The notes under the pieces: model-generated | Told to the model about the DNA's origin: nothing | Databases searched by the model: none | What the model saw: the letters and a program-made list of their open reading frames with translations, nothing else | Translations under genes and position numbers: made by a program | In this document: positions 47,045 to 54,401 of the stretch, piece by piece | How positions within the stretch are numbered: the first letter of the stretch is position 1 | Layout of the letters: every line of letters begins with the position of its first letter | Origin: Ignavibacteria bacterium | GTDB taxonomy: Bacteria; Bacteroidota; Ignavibacteria; Tepidaquicellales; Tepidaquicellaceae | Reading direction: 5' to 3' | DNA length: 64,000 nucleotides | Assembly: GCA_028714695.1 (NCBI GenBank) | Contig: JAQTLX010000006.1 | Span: forward strand, 140,449-204,448

Positions 47045-47587
47045 TTATTGTGTTTTTGTTTTCAGTGATTCTTTCATGAGTTCGAGTTGTCTTACAACAC
47101 TTCCATCAATTACAGTATCTTTAAGTCTAATCGTAAATCCTCCGATTAAATCGGCATTAACATCATAAACAGGTTTTGAATTTTTATTCGTAAACCTGTC
47201 AATATCTTTTTTTATAATATTTTTTTCATTGTCGTTCAAAGCAACGGCAGAAGTAAACAGAGGCTTAATAACGCCTTCTTTATCGTCGACCATGTCAAGG
47301 AATCCGGATAAAACTTCCGATGTATACATCTCTCTGCCGTTCCTGACAAGCAGTAACAGCAGGCTCAGCGACAATTCATTAATTTTGCCTTTAAACAACT
47401 GAGAAAGAATCTTCGTTTTCTTTGCTTTATCAACAATAGGGCTGTTAAGAAGCAGTCTCAATTCTCTGTTGGTATTGATAATTTCAACGAGGTCCTGACA
47501 ATCGACAATAATTTTCTTAAGGTTCTGCGTATCGCCGGCCGCTTCATACATTGCCAATGAATATCTATTTACGACTTTATTCTGCAT
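47045..47587 (-). CDS. atpH: ATP synthase F1 delta subunit
   Basis: 180 residues matching the delta/OSCP family: NRYSLAMYEAA at the N-terminus, the middle LLLLVRNGREMYTSEVLSGF and the C-terminal DVNADLIGGFTIRLKDTVIDGSV. It joins the peripheral stalk to the top of F1. The ATG overlaps the atpF stop by one base (TAATG). Confidence 0.96.
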   Translation of the reverse strand: MQNKVVNRYSLAMYEAAGDTQNLKKIIVDCQDLVEIINTNRELRLLLNSPIVDKAKKTKILSQLFKGKINELSLSLLLLLVRNGREMYTSEVLSGFLDMVDDKEGVIKPLFTSAVALNDNEKNIIKKDIDRFTNKNSKPVYDVNADLIGGFTIRLKDTVIDGSVVRQLELMKESLKTKTQ

Positions 47588-48147
47588 TAATTCTTTGGAA
47601 TTTTATTCATGAATTCGTCGATTATATCCATCTGCTTGCTTTTATCGAGATTTTTCGAAAGAATCTTTTCGGCAGCTTTGAACGCGATATCGGTGATATC
47701 GCCTTTCATCTGTTCGACAGCAGTTTCTTTCATTGACTGGATTTGTTCTTTTGCTTTCTGAATATTCCTGTTGGATTCTTCATGGGCTTTCGAAACAATC
47801 TCGTCTTTAATTTTCGAAGAAAGTTCGCGCGCATCATTCAGGATTTTTGAAGCCTGCATATTTGCTTCCGCGATAATTTTCTTGTTTTGCTCGATTAATT
47901 CAGCAGTTTCTTTGTTTTGTTTCTCTGCGTTTTCGAGTGCATTTTTAATTGTGTCTTCCCTATTATTAAGTGCTTTGATAAGAGGACCCCATGCGAATTT
48001 TCTAAGAAGGAACAGAAAAAGCACAAAGACGACTATTGTCCAGATTATCAAGCCGGGATTAACTGAAAGCAACGAAGGTTTTTCGTGAACTTCGCCGCCG
48101 CTCAAAAATATACCGAAAACTAAATTATGTAATAATATTAGCATCAT
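47587..48147 (-). CDS. atpF: ATP synthase F0 b subunit
   Basis: 186 residues. A short N-terminal segment is followed by one membrane helix (about 30-50, NPGLIIWTIVVFVLFLFLLRK) and a long charged coiled coil that forms the peripheral stalk. The ending (DKSKQMDIIDEFMNKIPKN) pairs with delta. The start may lie a few codons downstream (VHEKPSLLSVNP region), since the first 20 residues are an unusual hydrophobic extension. Confidence 0.95.
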   Translation of the reverse strand: MMLILLHNLVFGIFLSGGEVHEKPSLLSVNPGLIIWTIVVFVLFLFLLRKFAWGPLIKALNNREDTIKNALENAEKQNKETAELIEQNKKIIAEANMQASKILNDARELSSKIKDEIVSKAHEESNRNIQKAKEQIQSMKETAVEQMKGDITDIAFKAAEKILSKNLDKSKQMDIIDEFMNKIPKN

Positions 48148-48163
48148 ATTTTATATTCGGGAA

Positions 48164-48385
48164 TTAACTCTTAATTGCCAATAAGATACAGATAACGAGG
48201 CCGAATAACGCTACGCCTTCGATAAGTGCTGCGGCAATAATCATTGAAGTTCTGATATCGCCTAAGACTTCGGGGTTTCTACCGCTTGCATCCATAGCCG
48301 CGCTGGCGATTTTACCAATGCCGAATGCTGCGCCTATAACTACCAAGCCTGCACCGATACCTGCTGCAAAATATGCATATTCCAT
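48164..48385 (-). CDS. atpE: ATP synthase F0 c subunit
   Basis: 73 residues, two hydrophobic helices around the polar loop SGRNPE. The ion-binding carboxylate is E56 in AAALIEGVALFG. The residue after it is Gly, and the first helix lacks the Gln of sodium-type c subunits, so proton coupling is expected. Many copies form the rotor ring. Confidence 0.97.
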   Translation of the reverse strand: MEYAYFAAGIGAGLVVIGAAFGIGKIASAAMDASGRNPEVLGDIRTSMIIAAALIEGVALFGLVICILLAIKS

Positions 48386-48424
48386 GAAATTTACTCCTTA
48401 TGTTTTTATTATTATTAAAAAAAT

Positions 48425-49324
48425 TTAATGCTGATGTATAGCCATGTTGATGAAGATGACAGACAGCATCGTGAAGATGTAAGCCTGCAACAGGGCAACA
48501 AATAACTCAAGAAAATCAATAAACAGTGCGAACGGAATCGCGATAGCGACCCCTGCCCAGTTCATGATAAAAATTAAACCTAACAGCGACATAATTATAA
48601 TTGAGCCCGCAGTAATATTTGCAAACAACCTCATTAGCAAGGCGAATGGTTTTGTGAACAATCCGATGAACTCAACAATAATCATAATAGGCAGAACGAA
48701 TACGGGAATTCCGTGAGGCACGAGACCTTTGAAATATCCCAGTACGCCGTTTTTCTTCATGCCATTAACCTGAATCATTGAAAACGTAATTAATGCAAGA
48801 CCGGTAGTTACGCTAATATTCTTAGTCGGCTGAGCCATGAAAGGAATCATGCCAATAAGATTAGCAAAAAGAATGAAGAAAAACAGAGTCAGGAAGAACG
48901 GAAGGAGTTTCAAACCTTCTTTTCCCATATTAGGCAATACTATTTCATCTCTTATAAACAGAACGACTGTTTCAATTAAATTACCGACGCCTTTAGGGAC
49001 GGGATTTTTAGTATTAACAACGGCTGCTCTTCTTAGAACAAAGAAAAGGATTGTGGAAGAGAGCAGAAGCATGAATAAACTTTTTGTAACCGAGAAATCG
49101 AAAGTAATGCCGCCGATAGTAACTTTAGGAAATGAAGGCAGCGGGAGTTTCCCGAGGAAATAGAAATCGACGTAATTGTGGTCAACTACTTTTTCAATAA
49201 TATCGAGTTTATTATCGTCTCCGTGCGTAGTTTTTGGCTCTTCGGCAAATAACCTTGCGGAAAAAAGTACTGTAAAAAGCACTATGACAAAAAAACTATA
49301 TACAAATCTGTGTTTAGGTATCAA
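48425..49324 (-). CDS. atpB: ATP synthase F0 a subunit
   Basis: 299 residues. An N-terminal signal-like segment (VYSFFVIVLFTVLFSARLFA) is followed by a 40-residue periplasmic stretch before the conserved membrane core, an extension common in Bacteroidota/Chlorobi a subunits. The essential Arg lies in LLMRLFANITAGS, and the last helices carry FLELFVALLQAYIFTMLSVIFI. It forms the proton half-channels. It overlaps the preceding atpI-like gene by 11 bases. Confidence 0.96.
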   Translation of the reverse strand: MIPKHRFVYSFFVIVLFTVLFSARLFAEEPKTTHGDDNKLDIIEKVVDHNYVDFYFLGKLPLPSFPKVTIGGITFDFSVTKSLFMLLLSSTILFFVLRRAAVVNTKNPVPKGVGNLIETVVLFIRDEIVLPNMGKEGLKLLPFFLTLFFFILFANLIGMIPFMAQPTKNISVTTGLALITFSMIQVNGMKKNGVLGYFKGLVPHGIPVFVLPIMIIVEFIGLFTKPFALLMRLFANITAGSIIIMSLLGLIFIMNWAGVAIAIPFALFIDFLELFVALLQAYIFTMLSVIFINMAIHQH

Positions 49325-49724
49325 TCCGTTTAAGTTTATTGATTCTGTTTACTAATAAATAAGTTTCGATTATAAGATATAAAAAGTAAAAAAAGAATAA
49401 CGCAAATATAAAAGAAATTTTGTTCAATTTAAATGCTAAAAGACCCACCAGTACAGCGATTAAAACAACAAATAATCTTACAACCATACTGCCGAGACCT
49501 ATAAAATAAAATCTTTTCTGATCTCCGACAAGAGATTTAAGTAAAATTTTAAATCCGATGACGGAATTCAGAACGTTAATGATTCCCGCAGATAAAAAAC
49601 TTACGAAATCAATTTTAAGATCCTTATAAAACATGAATATAACGGCAGATGATATAACAAAAATCGTTACAGTAAGGATAACAAATTTTCTGAAATAAAA
49701 ATCCCTATTTTCCATTTTTTTCAT
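49314..49724 (-). CDS. AtpI-like four-helix membrane protein
   Basis: 136 residues from the ATG at 49724 (a second ATG at 49715 is nearly as good). The frame extends upstream to 49775, but that would overlap atpZ by 71 bases. Four hydrophobic helices: residues about 11-30, 37-58, 72-97 and 101-120. Position between atpZ and atpB, size and topology fit AtpI, which assists c-ring assembly or ion supply. Sequence conservation in AtpI is low, so the name is from context. Confidence 0.7.
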   Translation of the reverse strand: MKKMENRDFYFRKFVILTVTIFVISSAVIFMFYKDLKIDFVSFLSAGIINVLNSVIGFKILLKSLVGDQKRFYFIGLGSMVVRLFVVLIAVLVGLLAFKLNKISFIFALFFFYFLYLIIETYLLVNRINKLKRIDT

Positions 49725-49992
49725 GATTTTTTTTATCGAGGTCTTTAACCAAAGCAAATATTGTATAAAAGACACCTATAAAACCGAGGAAAGTGAAAAT
49801 AAGAGTAAAAATAAATTTAGTATCAAATTTGCCATCGAGCCAGATGCCAATGAAAAGGAAAACAATAATAGTCGCGGCGATTTGAATTCCAACGCCGGAA
49901 TATTGTATAACGACCGGATTGACTTTCACAATCGGTTTAAACAAAAATTCCTTAACGGCTTTATATTTCTCTTTTTTAGGATCGTTTTCCAC
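49705..49992 (-). CDS. atpZ: AtpZ-like F0F1 ATPase accessory protein
   Basis: 95 residues with a charged N-terminus and two helices: YSGVGIQIAATIIVFLFIGI (about 31-50) and FTLIFTFLGFIGVFYTIFAL (about 62-82), separated by WLDGKFDTK. The GxG...GxxLDxxF pattern and first position in the atp operon are those of AtpZ (F0F1-ATPase gene 1). AtpZ with AtpI has been linked to ion transport and assembly of the synthase. Its end overlaps the AtpI-like gene. Confidence 0.8.
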   Translation of the reverse strand: MENDPKKEKYKAVKEFLFKPIVKVNPVVIQYSGVGIQIAATIIVFLFIGIWLDGKFDTKFIFTLIFTFLGFIGVFYTIFALVKDLDKKNHEKNGK

Positions 49993-51171
49993 TTTGGCAA
50001 TTAGTTTTTTACAATTAGTTTTTACAATTAGTAATTAGTAATTAGTAATTAGTAATTTTTAATTTACCGAAATTAGACGGGCTATACAATTCAGAACAGT
50101 CTTTCCCGATAAAGAACAGCGGGACGTCCGCCAAAGTGACGGCAGATCTTCGACAAAGAACGCGCAATACTCAAACATCAAACTTAAATGTAATAGCGGA
50201 AAAAACGAAACCCCGAGTAATAGCAGATCAACAGTAATAAATTCGTTGTGGATAAAAATACATGCCAAAAAGTACATATTAAAATATGACAGGCAACATG
50301 TCAGAACATGTCAGGAATGAAACAAAAAGTGTCATAAAATTTTGAGATAACATTGTAAAAACAATAAGTTGAATAAATATTTTCCGGGAAAGTGTCAGAA
50401 AGTGTCAAAAAGTGTCAAATTCAAAGATATAATTATGGAAAACAAGTACTTAGAATTTTACATGATTTGACACTATTCAAAAATCCGGCTGACAATAATT
50501 AAAATTAGGGCTGATTGAAATTAATGATACCAGGAACAAGGAAAATGATACCATGGTATCAGTGAAAAGTTGATTTTCAAATTAGAAATCAACAATTCGT
50601 GATTTTTTTCAAAAAGGTATCATTTAGGTATCATTAACACCGTTAAGTTGAGTTAAACTACTGAATTTATAAATACTTATGAAATGATACCTCAGGTATC
50701 ATTTAAGGTATCATTTTATTTTGGAAATCCACCGGAAAAATATTATTTTTTCCGCAATTGATGTAGTTAGTATTTTCCTATGATGTCAAAGAACAATTTT
50801 CCGTGCCATAATAATATATGGTATTTTAAAACTGCGGTCAATGCAGAAATTTGACGCAAATAAACTATTTAAAATTATTTGTAAACAATCTACTTTAATT
50901 TATGATCACTAATATTACCAATTTTTAAACAATTATTTTGAATAAAGCGTGTAATAATCTTATACTGGCTTTACAAATTTATATATTCCAATTATACTCT
51001 TGATTATATTTGTTAAAGATGATACATTAATTATGCATAATTTAATTACATATTCTAAGATTTTCTTAATTAATATTTATGAAATGTGTATATAAATATC
51101 GTATGGGGTTATTTCCGAATGTATTTTAATAAATTCATTAAAGTAATTTTTGTCAAAGAATCTAAGCCAAG
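49993..51171. other. Long gene-free region between the ATP operon and the accessory island
   Basis: It contains three things. Around 50005-50058 is a tract of the seven-base repeat family in the form AATTAGT. At 50287-50716 lies a dense cluster of GTGTCA and TGATACC motifs. From about 50720 on the DNA is very AT-rich with no recognised gene. A 72-codon leftward ORF at 50059-50277 has no coding character. The ATP operon promoter should lie near its left end but is not clear. Confidence 0.6.
50287..50716. repeat. Cluster of GTGTCA/TGACAC and TGATACC/GGTATCA motifs
   Basis: The left half (50287-50474) holds TGTCAG twice, AGTGTCA four times and TTGACAC once. The right half (50524-50715) holds eight copies of TGATACC or its complement GGTATCA, some as palindromic pairs (TGATACCATGGTATCA; TGATACCTCAGGTATCA). 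Such density is not random. A protein-binding array, an origin-like iteron set or a decayed element are possible. Confidence 0.75.
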
Positions 51172-51200
51172 TTGAATGTTACTTATTAGAGAAATAAAAT
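51172..51200 (+). promoter_or_regulatory. Promoter of the candidate peptide operon
   Basis: TTGAAT (51172-51177), 17-base spacer, TAAAAT (51195-51200). The predicted transcript starts near 51207 and carries a 30-base leader with the Shine-Dalgarno AAAGGAGGTGA at 51226-51236, the strongest ribosome site in the window, six bases before the ATG. Confidence 0.6.
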
Positions 51201-51239
51201 TTCACAAATAATTCTGCAAATTAAGAAAGGAGGTGAATA

Positions 51240-51380
51240 ATGAAAACTACCAATGACATTATAAATGAAAAGTTATCCAAAAAGGTTAAAATTCGACTTA
51301 ATGTAATATCAAGTAGCAAAAAGAATGTCCGTCTAGGAAAAAATTGTAGTAATTGTATTGGTTGTGTTGGTGTAACTTAA
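51240..51380 (+). CDS. 46-residue Cys-rich peptide, candidate RiPP precursor
   Basis: The short gene follows an almost perfect Shine-Dalgarno and encodes 46 residues. Residues 1-34 are charged and leader-like (MKTTNDIINEKLSKKVKIRL, then NVISSSKKNVRLGK). The last 12 are NCSNCIGCVGVT, with C36, C39 and C42 spaced CxxCxxC and small residues between and after them. There is no signal peptide. An intrinsic terminator and then a radical SAM gene follow directly, the usual order for peptides modified by radical SAM enzymes. I propose residues 35-46 as core. A small metal-binding protein is the main alternative. I know no named family with this sequence. Confidence 0.75.
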   Translation: MKTTNDIINEKLSKKVKIRLNVISSSKKNVRLGKNCSNCIGCVGVT

Positions 51381-51393
51381 TTCTACTTATTTC

Positions 51394-51427
51394 AGGCATC
51401 TCGGAAAATTCTGAGATGCCTTTTTTT
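51394..51427 (+). terminator. Intrinsic terminator between peptide and radical SAM genes
   Basis: Nine-bp stem AGGCATCTC/GAGATGCCT, extendable inward, followed by seven T. It lies 14 bases after the peptide stop and 24 before the enzyme start, so most transcripts would carry the peptide only, giving substrate excess over enzyme. Confidence 0.92.
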
Positions 51428-51450
51428 CTAAATATTAAAAATAATAGATA

Positions 51451-52464
51451 ATGTTAATAGTATTCGATATTACTAATAGATGTAATTTAAAATGTACTTA
51501 TTGTTATCACAATTTATTATCTAATAAGAATATTTTAGAATTCGATGAGATTTCCGTTAAAAGTATTTTGAATATCATCAAGAATATAATCAAAGATACA
51601 AATGAACCAATAAACATAACTTTTACTGGCGGAGAACCTTTCTTAAGGGCTGATGATTTATTGTGTACCTTAGATAAACTTAAACTTTATAAAGATAGAA
51701 TATCATATATTTCAATTATAACAAATGGTACATTACTTACTTATTCTTTGTCTCAAGCATTATTCAAAATCTGGCCGTCCTTATATTTAGATATTTCCCT
51801 TGATGGTCCAGAAAAAATACATAATTACCAAAGACAATCAAAAAATGGAAATTATTCAAGTGTACTACTTGGTATTGAATCAGCTAGGAAAGCAGGACTT
51901 AATGTTTCACTATCTTCTGTGATTACAAAATTACATTTACAATATACGGCTTTAGAATATTACAATTTTATGCAATCATTCGATTTACCATGGTATGCTG
52001 GAAAAATAACTTCTGAAATCGATTCATCAATTTACAACATTAGCGATTCTGAATTTACAGATTTTGCTATTGAATTAATAAATGAATGGGCAATGGATCC
52101 AACGGATAAATCTGTCGCTTGGATTGATGGTATTTTAGAAATTATTACAACCCGTCAACAAAAGGTTAAAGATAATAAATGTGCGGATATTACAACTGTT
52201 TTTGCCGGAGATAAAGGTTATGCATGGCCTTGCTCACGTTTGGTGCCTTTAAAAAAATACGTTTTAGGTAGTATTGCCGATGGAATTCCATTTATTTTAA
52301 ATTCACCAATAAGAAAGGAAATATCGGATTTGTTCTATGATGATAATACATGCGCTCATGAATCCTTAATTCGCAAAGGTATCATAACGCCGTTACCTGA
52401 ATTTGCTTTGGAAAGAGAAAGACTATTTGCTCATTTGGCTCAACATGTTTCAATTCATAAATAA
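51451..52464 (+). CDS. Radical SAM peptide-modifying enzyme candidate with twitch/SPASM-like C-terminus
   Basis: 337 residues. The 4Fe-4S/SAM site is C11-x3-C15-x2-C18 (CNLKCTYC) directly at the N-terminus, with the SAM-binding GGEP at 60-63 and ISLDGPEKIHNYQR typical of SPASM-family enzymes. In the C-terminal part C244-x11-G256-x4-C261 (ending YAWPCSRL) fits the first half of SPASM/twitch domains, followed by LGSI and one more Cys (C301). The full seven-Cys SPASM set is absent, so one auxiliary cluster is expected. No N-terminal RRE domain is present, so leader recognition must differ. Gene order makes the 46-residue peptide the likely substrate; the reaction (thioether, epimerisation, C-C link) is unknown. 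Confidence 0.88.
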   Translation: MLIVFDITNRCNLKCTYCYHNLLSNKNILEFDEISVKSILNIIKNIIKDTNEPINITFTGGEPFLRADDLLCTLDKLKLYKDRISYISIITNGTLLTYSLSQALFKIWPSLYLDISLDGPEKIHNYQRQSKNGNYSSVLLGIESARKAGLNVSLSSVITKLHLQYTALEYYNFMQSFDLPWYAGKITSEIDSSIYNISDSEFTDFAIELINEWAMDPTDKSVAWIDGILEIITTRQQKVKDNKCADITTVFAGDKGYAWPCSRLVPLKKYVLGSIADGIPFILNSPIRKEISDLFYDDNTCAHESLIRKGIITPLPEFALERERLFAHLAQHVSIHK

Positions 52465-52625
52465 GATAGAAATCTATAATAGAAATTAAACTCAAAATAT
52501 TACACTATATCGATAATTCGGAAAACACATGAAAATTAAGTTTATATTTTATTTTTCAGGTTTTTGCGTATAAATAATGGTTGTTAATATTTATAATTTT
52601 ATTGTATTTTTATTAAAAAGAGAAT

Positions 52626-52916
52626 ATGCAATTTACTGAAGAAATTAAAAAGAGAGTCTGGGCAAAAGGGAAGGTAGTATTAGGTTTCGATTCGGATAAG
52701 TTCAGAAAAGATGAGTGTGGTGCTTGGATGACATACAATTTATATAGCAATAGGCAATCGATATATGGTTGGGAAATTGATTACATCGATCCAAATGGTC
52801 CAGCTAATGTTGACAACTTTAAACCATTACAATGGGAAAATATCCTTTCCAAATCAGACGGTATACTAAAATGCAAGGTGACATCCGATAACAATATTAA
52901 TGTATACATTCCTTAA
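52626..52916 (+). CDS. HNH-like protein with degenerate motif (His to Tyr)
   Basis: 96 residues. It follows the small HNH-endonuclease pattern over its length: KDECGAWMTYNLYSNRQSIY, GWEIDYIDP, then VDNFKPLQWENILSKSDG. In that family the second motif reads GWEIDHI; here it is GWEIDY (Y53, codon TAC), which removes the catalytic His by a single-base change from CAC. The downstream D-N...PLxW-N block is intact. It is probably not an active nuclease, but may keep the fold and DNA binding. Located behind the peptide/radical SAM pair in the same AT-rich island; a functional link is uncertain. Confidence 0.7.
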   Translation: MQFTEEIKKRVWAKGKVVLGFDSDKFRKDECGAWMTYNLYSNRQSIYGWEIDYIDPNGPANVDNFKPLQWENILSKSDGILKCKVTSDNNINVYIP

Positions 52917-52936
52917 TAATTAGATTCTAATATATA

Positions 52937-53737
52937 ATGGAAAATATTTTTAAAACAGATATTTCTCGCCCTATAAACGTTATAGAATTAGTAGCATGGT
53001 TGGAAGAAAAATTTGATATTATCATTAATGAAGATACGAAATTCAACTACGAACTTAATTCAAAATCATTACAATCAGACATCGATAGTTGTCAATTTTG
53101 GCGATCTATAATTCTTAATTTAAACAGTTTCAACGATGAATATAAAATTGGAAAAAATTTAGATTTATTGTTAAAGCCAAATGATATACCGTCATTTATA
53201 AAAAAAGCATATGATAGTTTTATTTTAAAAATTTTAAGGAAAAATGTTTTAGAAAATACAAACTGGCCAAACGAGCCAAAATGCGGTTGGATAATTCCTG
53301 ATAACTGGTTTGAAAAAATAAGGGACATTGTTAGAACAAGAATTGTTGTAAAATATTTAGATGGAGTAGATTTCATAGTGAAAAAAATTGAAGAGCAAGC
53401 AACGAAAGAAAACCTTATATTTAAGGTAGATTATGAAGCAAGAGATGAAGGATATTATGCAGCTCATATAACAATAACGATGCCTTTAAGAATAATAGAT
53501 TTTAAAGGTAAAGCGAAACATATATTATTTAATTTCGAAATTCAAGTTACTACACAATTGCAAGAGGTTCTTTGTTCTTTATTACACAAGTATTACGAAG
53601 AAAGAAGAAAAAGAAATGATATCCCTGATATAAAATGGCAGTGGGATTATAAGAGTGAAGAATTTGCTCCAAATTATTTAGGTCACATCCTTCATTATAT
53701 TGAAGGTATGATAATGGATATTCGAAACAAAAAATAA
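52937..53737 (+). CDS. RelA/SpoT-domain protein without hydrolase, possible alarmone-type toxin
   Basis: 266 residues. The C-terminal half carries the RelA/SpoT nucleotidyltransferase pattern: IRDIVRTRIVVKYLDGVDFI (D130, R135), the GYYAAH motif (residues 172-177) matching GYRSxH, FEIQVTTQLQEVL (E201, Q203) and LLHKYYEER (H217). The usual EIQVRT Arg is Thr here. No HD hydrolase, TGS or ACT domain exists, so it is a small alarmone synthetase-like protein. Some such proteins are toxins that make (pp)pApp or pyrophosphorylate tRNA and are silenced by a neighbouring antitoxin. The 110-residue N-terminal region is unknown. The gene is followed after 16 bases by a small partner. Confidence 0.75.
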   Translation: MENIFKTDISRPINVIELVAWLEEKFDIIINEDTKFNYELNSKSLQSDIDSCQFWRSIILNLNSFNDEYKIGKNLDLLLKPNDIPSFIKKAYDSFILKILRKNVLENTNWPNEPKCGWIIPDNWFEKIRDIVRTRIVVKYLDGVDFIVKKIEEQATKENLIFKVDYEARDEGYYAAHITITMPLRIIDFKGKAKHILFNFEIQVTTQLQEVLCSLLHKYYEERRKRNDIPDIKWQWDYKSEEFAPNYLGHILHYIEGMIMDIRNKK

Positions 53738-53753
53738 ATCAAAATAATATATT

Positions 53754-54197
53754 ATGAAAGAGGAATGCATCGAATACTTAAGAAAGGTAAATAAAACTGA
53801 TCCAATTATTAAGCATATTATTGAGATACACGATGAATATTGCAAGATTTTAGAAGATGAAATAATAGTAGATGTATTTGTTTGTGAAGATTTTAATAAA
53901 GATAATCAGAAAGAAGATACATCATTAATATTTTTTACTTCAAAAGGAGGACTACTGGAAGCAAAAAATTATATTTTAAATGATAGAGATATTGATTATG
54001 TAAAATATTTGGATAAGGTAGACTACTATCAAATTCAATATAGAAATTATGATTTGGAGTATATAACAGATAGTTCATGGATGAAAGTACTCGTGAAACT
54101 AAGTAATGGTATTCGAATTTATTTATATGCAATAGGGAAGAATTGCGAATACTTGACTTGTTTATTAAAAAAATATTTTGTTCCTTTGATCAAATAA
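53754..54197 (+). CDS. Unknown 147-residue protein, possible partner of the RelA/SpoT-domain protein
   Basis: A soluble, acidic protein with alternating strand/helix character (IIVDVFVCEDFNKDNQ, SLIFFTSKGGLLEAKNYIL, SWMKVLVKLSNGIRIYLYAI) and no motif I recognise. It starts 16 bases behind the RelA/SpoT gene and ends 20 bases before the IS element. Size, spacing and position are those of an antitoxin or immunity protein, but this is inference from context only. Confidence 0.65.
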   Translation: MKEECIEYLRKVNKTDPIIKHIIEIHDEYCKILEDEIIVDVFVCEDFNKDNQKEDTSLIFFTSKGGLLEAKNYILNDRDIDYVKYLDKVDYYQIQYRNYDLEYITDSSWMKVLVKLSNGIRIYLYAIGKNCEYLTCLLKKYFVPLIK

Positions 54198-54284
54198 GAG
54201 TAAGTTATTTTTATACGAAAAAGGGAGTGTAAATAATTTTGTGTAAATGATTAAGAAAGCAGAGCAAGAAGAGACAGGAAGTAA

Positions 54285-54310
54285 GCCCTTTTCCCTATAG
54301 GGAAAAGGGC
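54285..54310. other. Perfect hairpin in the IS leader
   Basis: GCCCTTTTCCC-TATA-GGGAAAAGGGC, an 11-bp perfect stem with 4-base loop, 92 bases before the transposase ATG, followed by A-run rather than T-run. It resembles leader hairpins that hinder translation of transposase from outside transcripts (inference). Confidence 0.6.
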
Positions 54311-54401
54311 AAAAAAAGAAAAAACTGTTTCATTTTGCTCTTTAATAAAAACTTTATTAATCAGAATATCTGACCATAAAGGTTAGAAAGGAAAACACAA
54401 A

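Noticed and set aside
49725..49775. N-terminal extension of the AtpI-like gene
   Set aside because: It would overlap atpZ by 71 bases and adds no conserved residues.
50059..50277. 72-codon leftward ORF upstream of atpZ
   Set aside because: No Shine-Dalgarno, runs through repeat-like DNA, composition not protein-like, no similarity to atp accessory proteins.
51240..51380. Peptide as a ferredoxin or zinc-ribbon fragment
   Set aside because: Three Cys in a 7-residue stretch at the extreme C-terminus lack the fourth ligand and fold; the linked radical SAM gene makes a precursor more likely. Kept as alternative only.
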